Below, in pieces: positions 41,401 through 50,339 of a stretch of 64,000 bases of DNA. The position numbers and the translations under genes are program-made. This stretch comes from Planctomycetota bacterium (GTDB lineage: Bacteria; Planctomycetota; SZUA-567; H5-PLA8). Numbering within the stretch: the first letter of the stretch is position 1; the number at the start of each line of letters is the position of its first letter. The notes below the pieces were generated by a model. It saw only the letters and a program-made list of their open reading frames with translations, was not told the DNA's origin and ran no database searches. The stretch spans positions 62,001 to 126,000 of the forward strand of contig JABTUM010000003.1 of assembly GCA_015075375.1 (NCBI GenBank), written 5' to 3'.

Positions 41401-43031
41401 ACGAGTTCCTCACGGATCGCGTCGAGCGGCGGGTTCGTCACCTGCGCGAAGAGCTGCTTGAAGTAGGCGTACAGCATCTGCGGGCGGTCGGAGAGCACGG
41501 CCAGCGGCGCATCGTTGCCCATGCTGCCGATGGCTTCCTCACCCTTCACCGCCATCGGCTGCATCAGGATTTTGAGGTCTTCGGTCGTGTATCCGAAAGC
41601 CTGCTGGCGCACGAAAACCGTGTCGTGATCCGGCTCGTGCACTTCCGGCGGCTCCGGCAGATCGGCCAGCGAGATCATGTGTTGCTTGAGATACTCGCCG
41701 TACGGTTCGGCCGAGGCGAGCTTATGCTTCAACTCCTCGTCGCCGATGATGCGGCGCTCCGCCAGGTCGATCAGGAACATGCGTCCGGGCTGTAGGCGGC
41801 CCTTATGCAGGATATTCTCGGGCGGAATATCCAGCACGCCGACTTCGCTGGCCATGATGACCTTGTCGTCTTTGGTCACGTAGTAGCGGCTGGGCCGCAG
41901 GCCGTTGCGGTCGAGCACCGCGCCGATGCAGGTCCCGTCCGTGAAGGCGACGCTGGCCGGGCCGTCCCACGGCTCCATCAGGCAGCCATGGAAATCGTAA
42001 AAGTCCTTCTTCTCCTGGCTCATCGTCTCGTGGCCCGAATGCGCCTCGGGGATGAGCATCATCATGCTGTGGGCGAGCGAACGGCCGCACATCACGAGCA
42101 TTTCGAGTGCGTTGTCGAGAATCGCGCTGTCGCTGCCGTGCTCGAAAATGACCGGCAGCATCCGCTCCATCTCGGCCTTGGTGAAGTAGCGGCTCTCGAA
42201 GAGACGCTCGCGCGCGCGCATCCAGTTGATGTTTCCGCGCAGCGTGTTGATCTCGCCGTTGTGGCTCAGGAAGCGGAACGGGTGAGCAAGATCCCAGGTA
42301 GGAAAAGTGTTGGTGCTGAAGCGCGAATGGACCATCGCCAGCGCGCTCTCGACATCCGGCTCGCGCAGGTCGGGAAAATACTGGCTCACCTGCTCGGACA
42401 GGAGCATGCCCTTATAGACGAAGGTACGCATGGAGAGACTGGGGAAGTAAAAGAGCTTCTCTTCCTCGATGTTCTTCGCTCGGACCAGGTGCTCGGCGCG
42501 CTTGCGGATCAGGAACAGTTTGCGCTCGAACGCCTGCGGGTCGTCCTTTCGAACGGTGCCCTGCCCGATAAAAACCTGTCGCATCACGGGCTCGGATTCT
42601 TTGGCCGACTGCCCGAGCATGCTGTTGTCCACCGGCACATCGCGCCAGCCAAGCACGTGCTGGCCTTCTTCGATGACCACCCGCTCGATCACCTTCCCGC
42701 AGATGGCGCGGTCCTTCTTGTTCTGAGGCAGGAAGACCAAACCGGTGCCGTACTGCCCCGCCGGCGGCAAGTCGATTCGCAGCTTTTTGGAGATGCGCCG
42801 GAAAAACGTGTCGGGGGTCTGGATCAAGATCCCCGCGCCGTCGCCGGTGTTCGTTTCGCAGCCGCAAGCGCCACGATGCGTAAGATGCTCCAATATAAGG
42901 AGAGCATCGCTGACGGTCTGGTGCGACTTGCGCCCCTTCATATCGACAAGGAACCCTACGCCGCAGGCGTCGTGCTCGAACTGCGGATCGTAGAGTCCGT
43001 TTGCAGGGGGCACGCCAATCTGTCTGGCCAT
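38463..43031 (-). CDS. gltB: Glutamate synthase, large subunit
   Basis: 1522 residues, the usual length of bacterial GltB. Glutamine amidotransferase domain with catalytic Cys23 in EHDACGVGF (exposed after propeptide removal), central and FMN-binding synthase domains ([19 protein letters not shown]), the 3Fe-4S cysteines in [16 protein letters not shown], and the GXGXG-type C-terminal beta-helix ([21 protein letters not shown]). Makes two glutamates from glutamine and 2-oxoglutarate. Divergent from a LysR regulator, with two inverted repeats in the 288-bp gap. A leader stem GTCGTT-acg-AACGAC (43118-43132) lies upstream of the start. Confidence 0.97.
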   Translation of the reverse strand: MARQIGVPPANGLYDPQFEHDACGVGFLVDMKGRKSHQTVSDALLILEHLTHRGACGCETNTGDGAGILIQTPDTFFRRISKKLRIDLPPAGQYGTGLVFLPQNKKDRAICGKVIERVVIEEGQHVLGWRDVPVDNSMLGQSAKESEPVMRQVFIGQGTVRKDDPQAFERKLFLIRKRAEHLVRAKNIEEEKLFYFPSLSMRTFVYKGMLLSEQVSQYFPDLREPDVESALAMVHSRFSTNTFPTWDLAHPFRFLSHNGEINTLRGNINWMRARERLFESRYFTKAEMERMLPVIFEHGSDSAILDNALEMLVMCGRSLAHSMMMLIPEAHSGHETMSQEKKDFYDFHGCLMEPWDGPASVAFTDGTCIGAVLDRNGLRPSRYYVTKDDKVIMASEVGVLDIPPENILHKGRLQPGRMFLIDLAERRIIGDEELKHKLASAEPYGEYLKQHMISLADLPEPPEVHEPDHDTVFVRQQAFGYTTEDLKILMQPMAVKGEEAIGSMGNDAPLAVLSDRPQMLYAYFKQLFAQVTNPPLDAIREELVTDVGTCIGGAGNILEPNPEAVCRQIKVPMFVLDNYDLAKIRHNPDPKFKAVTIPILFDVPEDPSKGAEALERAMQDLYEDAERAIHGGGKILILSDRGVDEKRAPIPALLATSGLYHHLVRTGLRARTGLLLESGEPREVHHFALLLAYGIGAINPYLAFESLDDMIRDKVLPKEIDHKTAVKNFIKAVKKGVVKVMSKMGISTVGSYRGAQIFEALGLNKKLVDTYFTFTATRVEGVGLPEIAEEQLARHRRAFPARDVPVEQLDAGGQYQWRRDGEHHLFNPDTVHKLQYAVRANDYKKFKEYSAAVNDTSKKLCTLRGLFKFNAEGRKPVPIEEVEPASEIVKRFATGAMSYGSISKEAHENLAIAMNRIGGMSNTGEGGEDEDRFDRDPNGDWRNSAIKQVASARFGVTSRYLSSARELQIKMAQGAKPGEGGQLPAHKVYPWIAKTRHSTPFVGLISPPPHHDIYSIEDLAQLIHDLKNSNPKARVAVKLVAEVGVGTVAAGVCKAHADVVLIAGHDGGTGASPLTSIKHAGVPWELGLAETHQVLVQNDLRDRIVVQTDGQLKTGRDVAIAALLGAEEFGFATSALVASGCIMMRVCHLDTCPVGVATQNPELRKKFMGKPEHVVNFMMFMAEELREIMAQLGFRKLTDMVGHSELLDSNAAVAHWKAKGLDFSKIFAKPVPRRDEATLYCSVPQDHGLEKALDHQLIELCKPAIEKGKAVKHELPVRNVNRVVGTMLGHEVTLRHPDGLPDGTIHLKFTGSAGQSFGAFVPQGITLELEGDANDYFGKGLSGGRVIVYPPKQATFKANENIIIGNVVGYGATAGELFARGMAGERFCVRNSGLSAVVEGVGDHGCEYMTGGRVVVLGRTGRNFAAGMSGGIAYVLDEDGDFVQRCNKEMVGLEKLEESEDLVQVKTLVEKHYKLTGSLQAKRVLDDWNALLPKFVKVMPTDYKRALEQLKNGEPMAAAGAD

Positions 43032-43217
43032 CGCATCTACCTCGTATTAAAGGAACCCTTACTTACTGGTGCATCCGAAGCCTATTCGCCTTCGACTTTC
43101 ACGCAGAAGCCTTACCGGTCGTTACGAACGACGGGCAAGGACAAGCACTGCCGAATTGTTAGAAGCCCGGCGGGCGGACTGCCTTAAACCCGCAGCCAAA
43201 TTATGCCCAAGCCAAAT

Positions 43218-43235
43218 ATAATCAAGACGGATTAT
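43218..43235. promoter_or_regulatory. Inverted repeat ATAATC-n6-GATTAT
   Basis: A perfect 6-6-6 dyad centred 30 bp from the other dyad, about three helical turns. It lies where a LysR activation site would meet the gltB -35. Confidence 0.55.
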
Positions 43236-43249
43236 CAAATATACTTTAC

Positions 43250-43264
43250 ATAAGTAACACTTAT
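43250..43264. promoter_or_regulatory. LysR-type box ATAAGT-n3-ACTTAT
   Basis: A perfect dyad containing the LysR signature T-N11-A (T43251, A43263). It is in the divergent gltB-LysR gap, ~55 nt before the regulator start, the usual position of the recognition site for autoregulation. Confidence 0.6.
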
Positions 43265-43319
43265 ACTAATCTCTAGCTTGGTCGCCGCTTTCCGCGGACA
43301 GATTAAACCCAAGGCTGCC

Positions 43320-44207
43320 ATGAATCTAGAAACCCTGCGCCTCTTTTGCGAAGTCGTCCGCCTGCACAGCTTCTCCAAAGGAGCGCGCGCCATGAGCGTA
43401 AGCCAGGCTGCGGCCAGCCAGGCCGTCTCGCACCTCGAGGCCGACCTCGACGTACTCTTGATCGACCGGAGCAAACGCCCGTTCGTGCTAACTCCGGAAG
43501 GGCAGCAATACTACGAGAGCGTGCGAGGGTTATTGAAAGGATACGATGAAATCGCGGCGAAAATCCGGTCTACGCGCAGTCAGGTAGCGGGCACGGTGCG
43601 AGTTGCCGCCATCTATTCGGTGGGCTTGCACGTCATGAGCCGCCACATGCAGCAGTTTATGACCACCTATCCGGAAGCGCGCATTCGGCTCGAATACCTG
43701 CACCCCGCCAAGGTGCTGGACGCCGTCCTCGACGAAGAGGCCGATCTGGGCATCGTGAGCTACCCGCTGGCGAACCGTGAATTGCGCGTAGTGCCGCTGC
43801 GCAGCGAGCCCATGGTCTTCGTCTGCCGCCCTGATCACCGGCTGGCGCAGCGCAAGCGCATCGAGCCGCGCGATCTGGACGGGGAAGCGTTCGTGGCCTT
43901 CGAAGGCGATCTGGCGATCCGCAAGGCCATCGACCGCTGCCTGCGCAAGTACCGCGCGGCGCCAAACGTGGTCATGGAATTCGACAACATCGAGACGATC
44001 AAGCAAGCGCTGGAGATCGGCGCCGGGGTCTCGATCCTGCCGGAGCCGACGGTGCTGCGCGAAGCCGCTCGCGGCAGCCTCGTCGCGCGGCCCACGGCGA
44101 TGGGGGAACTGACCCGTCCGATTGGGATCATCCATCGCCGCCGCAAGCGCTTCACGCCCGCGCTGAGCCGATTCATGGAATTGCTTAAAGAGCCGGTCAC
44201 GGTCTGA
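43320..44207 (+). CDS. LysR-family regulator, probable control of gltBD
   Basis: 295 residues: N-terminal winged HTH (MNLETLRLFCEVVRLHSFSK, then MSVSQAAASQAVSHLEADL) and a periplasmic-binding-protein-like effector domain. Divergent from gltB, as GltC is in Bacillus, with two dyads between them, one of them a T-N11-A box. Likely activates or modulates glutamate synthase in response to nitrogen or carbon status; the effector is not known. ATG 43320 fits the HTH onset. Confidence 0.88.
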   Translation: MNLETLRLFCEVVRLHSFSKGARAMSVSQAAASQAVSHLEADLDVLLIDRSKRPFVLTPEGQQYYESVRGLLKGYDEIAAKIRSTRSQVAGTVRVAAIYSVGLHVMSRHMQQFMTTYPEARIRLEYLHPAKVLDAVLDEEADLGIVSYPLANRELRVVPLRSEPMVFVCRPDHRLAQRKRIEPRDLDGEAFVAFEGDLAIRKAIDRCLRKYRAAPNVVMEFDNIETIKQALEIGAGVSILPEPTVLREAARGSLVARPTAMGELTRPIGIIHRRRKRFTPALSRFMELLKEPVTV

Positions 44208-44235
44208 CGTCTTCGAAAAGGCCGCTTGGAGCTTA

Positions 44236-44263
44236 TTGCGGCTCGGTGAATATTCCTTATAGT
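44236..44263 (+). promoter_or_regulatory. Promoter of NPCBM gene
   Basis: TTGCGG (44236-44241) and TATAGT (44258-44263) separated by 16 bp, 30 nt before ATG 44294. Confidence 0.5.
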
Positions 44264-44293
44264 TGTTTCGTCTCTGCGCCATAGGAGCCGGTC

Positions 44294-45727
44294 ATGCCAA
44301 GCTGCTCGAATCTGCGCGATCGAACCCGAGCCTGCGCGTGGGCCTTGGGACTCGCGCTGCTGGCGTGGAACGTGGCCGGCGAGGAAGCCGAACCGGCCCC
44401 CGAACGCGTGGCCCCGCCGGACGCCGCCGCTCAGGCCGAGGCCAAAAAGACGATTCGCGAAGTCTTCGCCGATCAGTTTGCCAAACGCCTGCCCGAAGAA
44501 CTGGCTACCTTTTCCAGAACGCTGCTCGGACAGGCCGTCGAGACGCGCGGCGATCCCATCTCGCGTTTCGTGCTGCTGCAAGAAGCCAAGGATCTGGCGC
44601 TGGCGAACGGCGCGCCCGACGTGGCGCTCGATGCCGTCACGACCATGGGCAAGTTCTACACGGTGGACACGGTGACGCTGAAGATGGAGGTGCTCAACAA
44701 AGCCTCCACCGGGGCACGCAGCGTCGAAGGCGCCGTCCTGCTCACCGAGATGTACCTCAAGGTCATCGACGAAGCGGTGGACGCCGACGATTACCTGAAT
44801 GCTTCGAAGCTCGTGACGCTCGCACAGGGCACCTCGCGGCAGGCGCAGAGCATCCCGCTGGTGACGCGGGTCAAGAACATCGACACGCTGGTGCGCGAAA
44901 AGCAGCGCCACTACCTGAACGCAAAGCAGGCGTTCAAGACGCTGGAAGCGACACCCGACGACGCCAAGGCGAACGGCGCGGCCGGCGGTTACTACTGCGT
45001 GATCAAGGGCGATTGGAAGAAGGGCATCCCGCTGTTGGCCAAGGGCGAAGACTTGACCCTGCGCGCGGCGGCGGAACTGGACCTCACCGATCCGGCCAGT
45101 CCGGACGATCAGGCCAAACTGGGCGACACGTGGTGGAACCTGGCCGGCAAGCGCCAGCGCGCCGAAGAGAAGGAAGCTTTCTTCACGCGCGCGGAGCACT
45201 GGTATCGCAAGGCGCTACCGCACATGCAGGGGCTCAATCAGGCCCGCATCCGCAAGAACCTCGTGGACCGCGCGCTCGCGGAAGGGCCGCCTAAGGTCTA
45301 CTTGGCCGATCTGGAGCCGCTGGATACGAGCATGGGGTTTGGTGAACTGGGCTTGAACACCGAACTGGGCCACGGCGAACAGAAGCTCTTGATCAACGCG
45401 GTGCGCATCCAGCATGGCCTGGGCATGCACCCGCCGGCGAACGGTCGCGCGAGCGCCACGTACAGCCTGAAGTGGCGCTACAAGCTGTTGAGCGGACAGG
45501 CCGCGATCAACGATACCGCGCCCAAAGGTCCCAAGACTCCGCTCGTCTTCATCATCGAAGGCGACGGCAAAGAACTCTGGCGCTCCAAGCCGCTCGAGAA
45601 GCCCAAGCTGCCCGAGAACTTCAAAGTGGACGTCACCGGCGTGGACAAACTGGTCCTGTACGTCGAATGCAAGGGCGAGATGGAACACGCGCACGCGGCA
45701 TGGGGCGACCCGCAGTTGAGCAAGTAG
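44294..45727 (+). CDS. Secreted protein with helical domain and NPCBM/NEW2-like carbohydrate-binding end
   Basis: 477 residues with a signal peptide (ACAWALGLALLAWNVAGE). Residues ~45-330 are alpha-helical, TPR-like; the last ~140 residues resemble the NPCBM/NEW2 fold (LGLNTELGHGEQKLLINAVR, GLGMHPPANGRAS, LVLYVECKG). Such domains bind glycans on surface proteins. TAGGAG is 6 nt before the ATG. No enzyme domain is visible, so it may be a structural or binding protein. Confidence 0.75.
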   Translation: MPSCSNLRDRTRACAWALGLALLAWNVAGEEAEPAPERVAPPDAAAQAEAKKTIREVFADQFAKRLPEELATFSRTLLGQAVETRGDPISRFVLLQEAKDLALANGAPDVALDAVTTMGKFYTVDTVTLKMEVLNKASTGARSVEGAVLLTEMYLKVIDEAVDADDYLNASKLVTLAQGTSRQAQSIPLVTRVKNIDTLVREKQRHYLNAKQAFKTLEATPDDAKANGAAGGYYCVIKGDWKKGIPLLAKGEDLTLRAAAELDLTDPASPDDQAKLGDTWWNLAGKRQRAEEKEAFFTRAEHWYRKALPHMQGLNQARIRKNLVDRALAEGPPKVYLADLEPLDTSMGFGELGLNTELGHGEQKLLINAVRIQHGLGMHPPANGRASATYSLKWRYKLLSGQAAINDTAPKGPKTPLVFIIEGDGKELWRSKPLEKPKLPENFKVDVTGVDKLVLYVECKGEMEHAHAAWGDPQLSK

Positions 45728-45737
45728 CCGCCGCCGT

Positions 45738-46502
45738 TCACGCTCGCGTCACCACTTCCCCGCCCTTCAAGAATACGTCGCCCATGCTCTTGATCTCGCC
45801 GTTCGGGCGCCGGATCGGTTCGGTGGCGTACTGGGTCAGGTACAGGCGGCGCAGGTCCGGTGAGAAATTCGGTCCGCTGCGGTGGAACGTATAGCAACTG
45901 AAGACGATCAGGCTCCCGGCAGGCGCGATCATCGGGATGCCCGGATCGTCGCCGAAGTAGCCGATCCAGTCGTTGCTCCCGGCTTCGACCTTATGGTCGG
46001 TCTTGGTGCGCGTCCCTGCGCGGTCGTAAGGCAGCACAAATAGCGTCCCGTTGGTTTCGGTTAAGTCGTCGAGCGCACAGAGCACCGTGACGAAGTCCGG
46101 ATTGTCGTGCTTGATGTAGCCGGCGTCCTGGTGCCAGCCGAACTTCATGCCGCCGCCCCCGCCTTTCACGACGAACTGTTCCAGGCTCAGGCACGCTTCG
46201 CCGCCCACCGTGGCGCGGCAGACGTCGGCCAGCAGCGGACTGAAGATGTAGTCGCGCATCGCCGCGCGCTCACGCGAACGGTACGGAATGAAGTAGCGCC
46301 GGTCGCGGTGGTTCAGCTCGCAGACCGTCGGATCCTTCCCGTCGATGCGCCGGTTCATGTGCTCGATGGAAAGCGCGCACTCCTCGCGGAGCATCGCGAC
46401 GTGTTCTTCCGGCACGGCGCGCTCGAGCAGAAACCAGCCTTGTTCGCGGTATTGGCGCGCATGGTCGGGGGTGACGCGGGCGGGGCAGGCAAGCGTGGAC
46501 AT
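45738..46502 (-). CDS. PhyH-type Fe(II)/2-oxoglutarate dioxygenase (2)
   Basis: 254 residues with the canonical iron triad: WHQDAGY (His124, Asp126) and distal His207 in CYTFHRSGPN. RLYLTQY supplies the usual 2-oxoglutarate-binding Arg. Unlike PhyH 1, the HxD motif is intact. GGAG precedes ATG 46502. Divergent from a second AraC-family gene 108 bp away. Substrate unknown. Confidence 0.88.
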   Translation of the reverse strand: MSTLACPARVTPDHARQYREQGWFLLERAVPEEHVAMLREECALSIEHMNRRIDGKDPTVCELNHRDRRYFIPYRSRERAAMRDYIFSPLLADVCRATVGGEACLSLEQFVVKGGGGGMKFGWHQDAGYIKHDNPDFVTVLCALDDLTETNGTLFVLPYDRAGTRTKTDHKVEAGSNDWIGYFGDDPGIPMIAPAGSLIVFSCYTFHRSGPNFSPDLRRLYLTQYATEPIRRPNGEIKSMGDVFLKGGEVVTRA

Positions 46503-46610
46503 GGTCTCGATCTCCAGGCGTAGCGTTATTTGTCGCTTCGCCGGTTACCCTACCTCGATTCTCAAACCGATGCTTCTCAAGAGCGATGCGAATAGTTATC
46601 ATTTTTTGTC

Positions 46611-47456
46611 ATGCGCTTCGTCACCCTCCCCCTCCCCGCCGAGCTGGACGGCGACCTGTGGCTGCGGCCTCGGGAACACAATTACGTGCCGCCCGAACGC
46701 CGCCGCGGGCATCGCCACGCCGAGTTGGAATTCAACCTCGTCACGCGCGGCAGCGCCGTCTACTTGATCGGCGGCCGGCGCGTGGAACTGCGCCCGCGCA
46801 TGCTCCTATGGCTCTTTCCCGCCCAGCCGCATCTGCAACTGGGGGAAAGCCCGGACTACGCGGCCTGGATCGCGGTCTTCCGGCCCCGGCTGTTGAAACG
46901 CGTTTGCCGAACGGAAGCGACTCGTACGCTACGCCGCAGCCAGCCCCCGGATCTGCTGCTGCGCCGGTTGAATGCGAACGCCGCCGATGCGCTGGATCGG
47001 TTGTTCGCGCCGCTGGCGCCGGCGCGCGACCAGGTGGAACTCTTCAACGCCGGGCTCGCGCATGTACTCCTGGCCACGTGGCATGCTTTCGCCGCGACCG
47101 AAGACGCGCGGCCGGGCCTGGACGTGCACCCGGCCGTAGAACGTGCGGCGATGCTGTTGCGTGAAGAGCGCCTGGAACTGGCGCTGCCCGAACTGGCCGA
47201 GCGCGCGGGACTGAGCCCCGCGCGGCTCTCGCGGCTCTTCAAGCAACAAGCCGGCGTCTCGCTCGCACAATACCGTAATCGTTGCCGCGTGGACCGCTTT
47301 CGCGAATGCTTCGGCTCCGGCCGGCGCCTATCGCTCCTGCAAGCGGCGCTGGAAGCCGGATTCGGCAGCTACGCGCAGTTCCACCGCGTATTCAAGGCTC
47401 AGATGGGGATCGGTCCGCAGGCTTACCGGCGAAAGGTGCAGCAAGAGCATGCGTAG
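46611..47456 (+). CDS. AraC-family regulator with cupin-like sensor (2)
   Basis: 281 residues. A cupin-like N-terminus (RGHRHAELEFNLVTRGSAVY) and a C-terminal pair of AraC HTH motifs (ALPELAERAGLSPARLSRLF and LLQAALEAGFGSYAQFHRVF). The start has no clear Shine-Dalgarno and follows an AT-rich run. Divergent from PhyH 2. Its 3' end overlaps the convergent membrane gene by 65 bp. Confidence 0.85.
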   Translation: MRFVTLPLPAELDGDLWLRPREHNYVPPERRRGHRHAELEFNLVTRGSAVYLIGGRRVELRPRMLLWLFPAQPHLQLGESPDYAAWIAVFRPRLLKRVCRTEATRTLRRSQPPDLLLRRLNANAADALDRLFAPLAPARDQVELFNAGLAHVLLATWHAFAATEDARPGLDVHPAVERAAMLLREERLELALPELAERAGLSPARLSRLFKQQAGVSLAQYRNRCRVDRFRECFGSGRRLSLLQAALEAGFGSYAQFHRVFKAQMGIGPQAYRRKVQQEHA

Positions 47457-47991
47457 CTTGCGCGGCATGGAGGCGGGCCTCGCGCGCCGCACGCCGTTCT
47501 TCCACCCGGCGGCGGAATTCGGATTCCTGAACGAGAGCCCACGGATCGGGCAGATGTTCGGTGCGCCGATGGAGCCGGTACAACACGATCCAAAGCGGGC
47601 AAAGGAAGGGAACCGTAATCAATGGCGCGGCGGCGACCATGGAGGGAAAGAGCATCAAGCCGCCCAGCAGATAAAGCAGCCTGGTTTTCCGATGCCGTTC
47701 GTTCAGGCGATTCAAGCGCCGCACCACCCATACCGCGCCGCCGGCCATGAACATGCCCACCACCGCGCCGACCATCGCGACATGCAAGGTCAGGTAATCA
47801 TTATCGAGGTAGGCGTCCCGGCTCTCCTCGGCCCAAGCGATGGGCAGCGCCACCGCATGGCCGACGGCCGCAAACATCGTCAGCGCTTCGAGCATGTCCC
47901 ACGGCGTGCGCTTCAGTTCTCGGTAAAAGGTAACGGCAAATCCGTAAGCTAGGACCGCGAGCACCAAACCGGAAACAATCGCGCCTTCCAT
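47392..47991 (-). CDS. Small integral membrane protein of unknown function
   Basis: 199 residues with about four hydrophobic helices (IVSGLVLAVLAYGFAVTFY, MLEALTMFAAVGHAVALPI, VAMVGAVVGMFMAGGAVWVV and MLFPSMVAAAPLITVPFLC) and a charged C-terminal tail (RRRVEERRAAREARLHAA). No family recognised. It overlaps the AraC gene end on the opposite strand by 65 bp; the membrane pattern is too regular to be shadow. Confidence 0.65.
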   Translation of the reverse strand: MEGAIVSGLVLAVLAYGFAVTFYRELKRTPWDMLEALTMFAAVGHAVALPIAWAEESRDAYLDNDYLTLHVAMVGAVVGMFMAGGAVWVVRRLNRLNERHRKTRLLYLLGGLMLFPSMVAAAPLITVPFLCPLWIVLYRLHRRTEHLPDPWALVQESEFRRRVEERRAAREARLHAAQATHALAAPFAGKPADRSPSEP

Positions 47992-48068
47992 CGGTTACCT
48001 CCAGCCTTACAGTAGGAACAGCATATGCTTCGGCCGTACGGCTTCCGAGGCATTAACGTGTAAAAATC

Positions 48069-48097
48069 TTCCGCTACCCGTCTATTCCACTTATAAT
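48069..48097 (+). promoter_or_regulatory. Promoter of DNRLRE gene
   Basis: A perfect -10 TATAAT (48092-48097) with TTCCGC 17 bp upstream, 52 nt before ATG 48149. Confidence 0.55.
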
Positions 48098-48148
48098 GTC
48101 TATATCTTTCGAGGTGCGTTCGAGATTCCGAGCCTAGTGGAGAGCACG

Positions 48149-49276
48149 ATGCAACGGCTATCTTCATATACTCTCAACCGTTATGCACGGTTCTCGGGAG
48201 CGCTCCTTTTCGCCCTGACTTCGGCGCTTTACGCCGCGGACGAGCCTTTCGCGCTGGAAGCGACCGACGATACCTTTCTTTCCTCCGAGCATACCGGCAA
48301 GCCTGCAGGACGCGGCGAGAAGGACGAATTGCAGCTTTACGGCCGCACCGACCATACCTTCTACCGCGCGCTGGTGAAGTTCGATCTGCGCCAAGCGCCG
48401 CCGGGATTTCGATCGGCGATCCTGCGCCTGACCTGCTGGAACTCGCACTGGACCGAAACCAAGGTGGGGCTCCTGCGCGCCTACCCGCTCACCAGCGCAT
48501 GGAACGAAGCGAACGCCTCGTGGGACCAGGCAACGGGCGCGTCGAACTGGAAGCGCCCCGGCGGCGATTGGAGTCCCCAGGGCCTTGCCGCAACGCGGAT
48601 GTACGGTCCGTTCGGGGGCGAGATCAAGCGGGCCATCGATCTCGATCTTTCCGCCGCGGCGCGCATGTGGCAGGCGAATCCCGCCCAGAACCACGGTGTA
48701 GCGTTAATGCTCGAAAAGGGCTGCTTGGCGGAATTGCGCTTTCGCAGCAAGCAGTACAACGACGCGTCCGCGCGACCGCGGCTGCTCCTGTACTACCGCG
48801 GTACCCCGCCCAAAGATTTCGGCTGGCTGGAAGGTAAGGACTGCCCGCCCTGCGAACCTTACGATCCCGACGCGCCGGCGGTGACGCTGGCCCGCCTTCC
48901 CGGCGAGTTGAAGCTGAATGAGCCTTTCGAATTCAAACTGGGTTCCACCGGCGGTAAACCGCCCCACGCGTTCGGGCCGGCGGGCGCGCTTCCGCCGGGA
49001 TTGAGCCTCGCTGCGGACGGAACCATTAAGGGGAAGCCTTCGCGGGCAGGAACCTTCATCTTCGGCGCAAGCTGCGCGGGGTCCGACGGAAAGCGGACGA
49101 CAGAGTGGCTGCGCTGGAGCGTGACCGACCCTAACGCTCCGCCGCCCAAGCGCCCCGATCCGCCGGCCGTTCCGGCAGCCAAATCCGCCGCGCCCGCCGG
49201 CGAAGATGCGCCCAAAACCCCCGCCGCGGCCAAGACCGAAGCGAAGAGTCCGGCGGTGGAAGAAGAGGAAGATTAA
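48149..49276 (+). CDS. Secreted DNRLRE-domain protein with Ig-like end
   Basis: 375 residues: a signal peptide (FSGALLFALTSALYAAD), a DNRLRE-like beta domain (~25-215; ATDDTFLSS, YRALVKFDL, AYPLTSAWNEANASWD), a putative-Ig-like domain (~235-325; ALPPGLSLAADGTIKGKPSR) and a Pro/Ala/Lys tail. Common planctomycete secreted architecture, probably a structural or binding protein. GGAGAG precedes ATG 48149. Its stop codon shares TTAA with the stop of the convergent ATP-grasp gene. Confidence 0.82.
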   Translation: MQRLSSYTLNRYARFSGALLFALTSALYAADEPFALEATDDTFLSSEHTGKPAGRGEKDELQLYGRTDHTFYRALVKFDLRQAPPGFRSAILRLTCWNSHWTETKVGLLRAYPLTSAWNEANASWDQATGASNWKRPGGDWSPQGLAATRMYGPFGGEIKRAIDLDLSAAARMWQANPAQNHGVALMLEKGCLAELRFRSKQYNDASARPRLLLYYRGTPPKDFGWLEGKDCPPCEPYDPDAPAVTLARLPGELKLNEPFEFKLGSTGGKPPHAFGPAGALPPGLSLAADGTIKGKPSRAGTFIFGASCAGSDGKRTTEWLRWSVTDPNAPPPKRPDPPAVPAAKSAAPAGEDAPKTPAAAKTEAKSPAVEEEED

Positions 49277-50142
49277 CGGGCGGGCGGCGGTTCCGGCAGC
49301 TTCCACTGCGCGCCCAGCCAGGCGTTAAACTTGGGGCAGGCCGTCGGCGTATTGGGCAGCCCCGCTTGGGGATACACGGTCAATTCGCCGGCCACGATGC
49401 CGCGGTCGGTCTCGTACAGATCGACGCGCACGAAATCGATGCCGCGCCCGAGCGCCTCGGCGGCGCGCAGCAGGCCCGCCAGATCGGCGGGGCGCGTGGG
49501 CAGCGGATCGGGCACCGCTTCTGCGTAGCGCGTCAGTTCGATGGGATTCCAGTCCGGATCGAAAAAGATGTTCTCGCCCCGCTCACGCAGCCGCGGCGAG
49601 CCAACGTTGATCGCCGCGACGCGGCCGTCGAAGACGTAGCAGCGGTAATCTTTCAGGTCGCAGCTGTCGCGTGCGCGGAGCCACTCCTCGATTACGATGC
49701 GCGGCGGGATATGCTGATACGCCCACTCCCCTTTGTTGTGCCGGATGCTCAGCCAGTAATCGCACTGGCGCTGCCACATCTCGCGATCGAGACGGTACAG
49801 CGCGGGTGCGGCCAAGTTGAGCGACCCGTCGGGGTGCAGCAACCCTTCGCCGTTGCCGAACCGGTAAAGTCCGCCGTGCCAGCCGATCAGGTTCCAGCCG
49901 CACCCGTGGGCCGCCTTGATGATGAATCGATCGCCCAACCGCCGAAACGGGATCCCGCCGGGACGGTTGGAATGCCAGAGCAGACGTGCCGTCGCCACGC
50001 CGCGCGCTTCCACGTAGGCGCGCACGGCGTATTTGTCTTGGAGCGTGACCAATAACGGGTTACGGTCGTGCTCGATCCGCCAGCGGACCTTGGCGGCAAA
50101 ATCCATGAGTTCGGAAGCGGATGCGTTCACGAGACGTTCCAT
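49273..50142 (-). CDS. TupA-like ATP-grasp protein
   Basis: 289 residues. DKYAVRAYVEARG near the start, FIIKAAHGCGWN as the nucleotide-binding Lys segment, and FVRVDLYETDRGIVAGELT as the metal-binding D-x-E part are typical of TupA-like ATP-grasp ligases, many of which modify cell-surface polysaccharides. No glycosyltransferase genes are adjacent. Divergent from the transglutaminase gene across an AT-rich gap. Confidence 0.75.
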   Translation of the reverse strand: MERLVNASASELMDFAAKVRWRIEHDRNPLLVTLQDKYAVRAYVEARGVATARLLWHSNRPGGIPFRRLGDRFIIKAAHGCGWNLIGWHGGLYRFGNGEGLLHPDGSLNLAAPALYRLDREMWQRQCDYWLSIRHNKGEWAYQHIPPRIVIEEWLRARDSCDLKDYRCYVFDGRVAAINVGSPRLRERGENIFFDPDWNPIELTRYAEAVPDPLPTRPADLAGLLRAAEALGRGIDFVRVDLYETDRGIVAGELTVYPQAGLPNTPTACPKFNAWLGAQWKLPEPPPAR

Positions 50143-50225
50143 GCCTATAGCGAGCTTTGCGTCTGAGGCGGCAAAGTCAAGAATCGAGCATCCAACGGGC
50201 TCCTGACCTTCTTCCTACTCACCGA

Positions 50226-50264
50226 CCTATTTTATAAACATAAATAGGACAGTAGGTTATAAAT
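50226..50264. promoter_or_regulatory. AT-rich dyad and imperfect direct repeat in divergent gap
   Basis: CCTATTT-n9-AAATAGG (50226-50248) is a perfect 7-bp dyad; the core TATTTTATAAA recurs as TAGGTTATAAA (~50253-50263). They lie between the divergent ATP-grasp and transglutaminase genes, in the most AT-rich stretch nearby, and could be a regulator site. Confidence 0.35.
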
Positions 50265-50339
50265 TCACAAAATTGATTCATAAATCTAGACCACCGGTTG
50301 TATATATCACTAGAGCATGCGGTCTCCAGGAGCCTCCCA

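Larger units (their letters stand above)
43032..43319. other. Divergent gltB-LysR intergenic region
   Basis: 288 bp. The AT-rich half nearest the LysR gene holds both inverted repeats (43218-43235 and 43250-43264) and likely promoters; the GC-richer half is the gltB leader with a small hairpin. On the minus strand TCTTGA-16-CATAAT (ending near 43202) is a candidate gltB promoter with a weak -35, fitting an activator-dependent promoter. Confidence 0.45.

Noticed and set aside
43032-43215. Possible glutamine riboswitch in the gltB leader.
   Set aside because: Only a small hairpin (43118-43132) is present; I could not match the conserved core of the glnA or Downstream-peptide RNA motifs.
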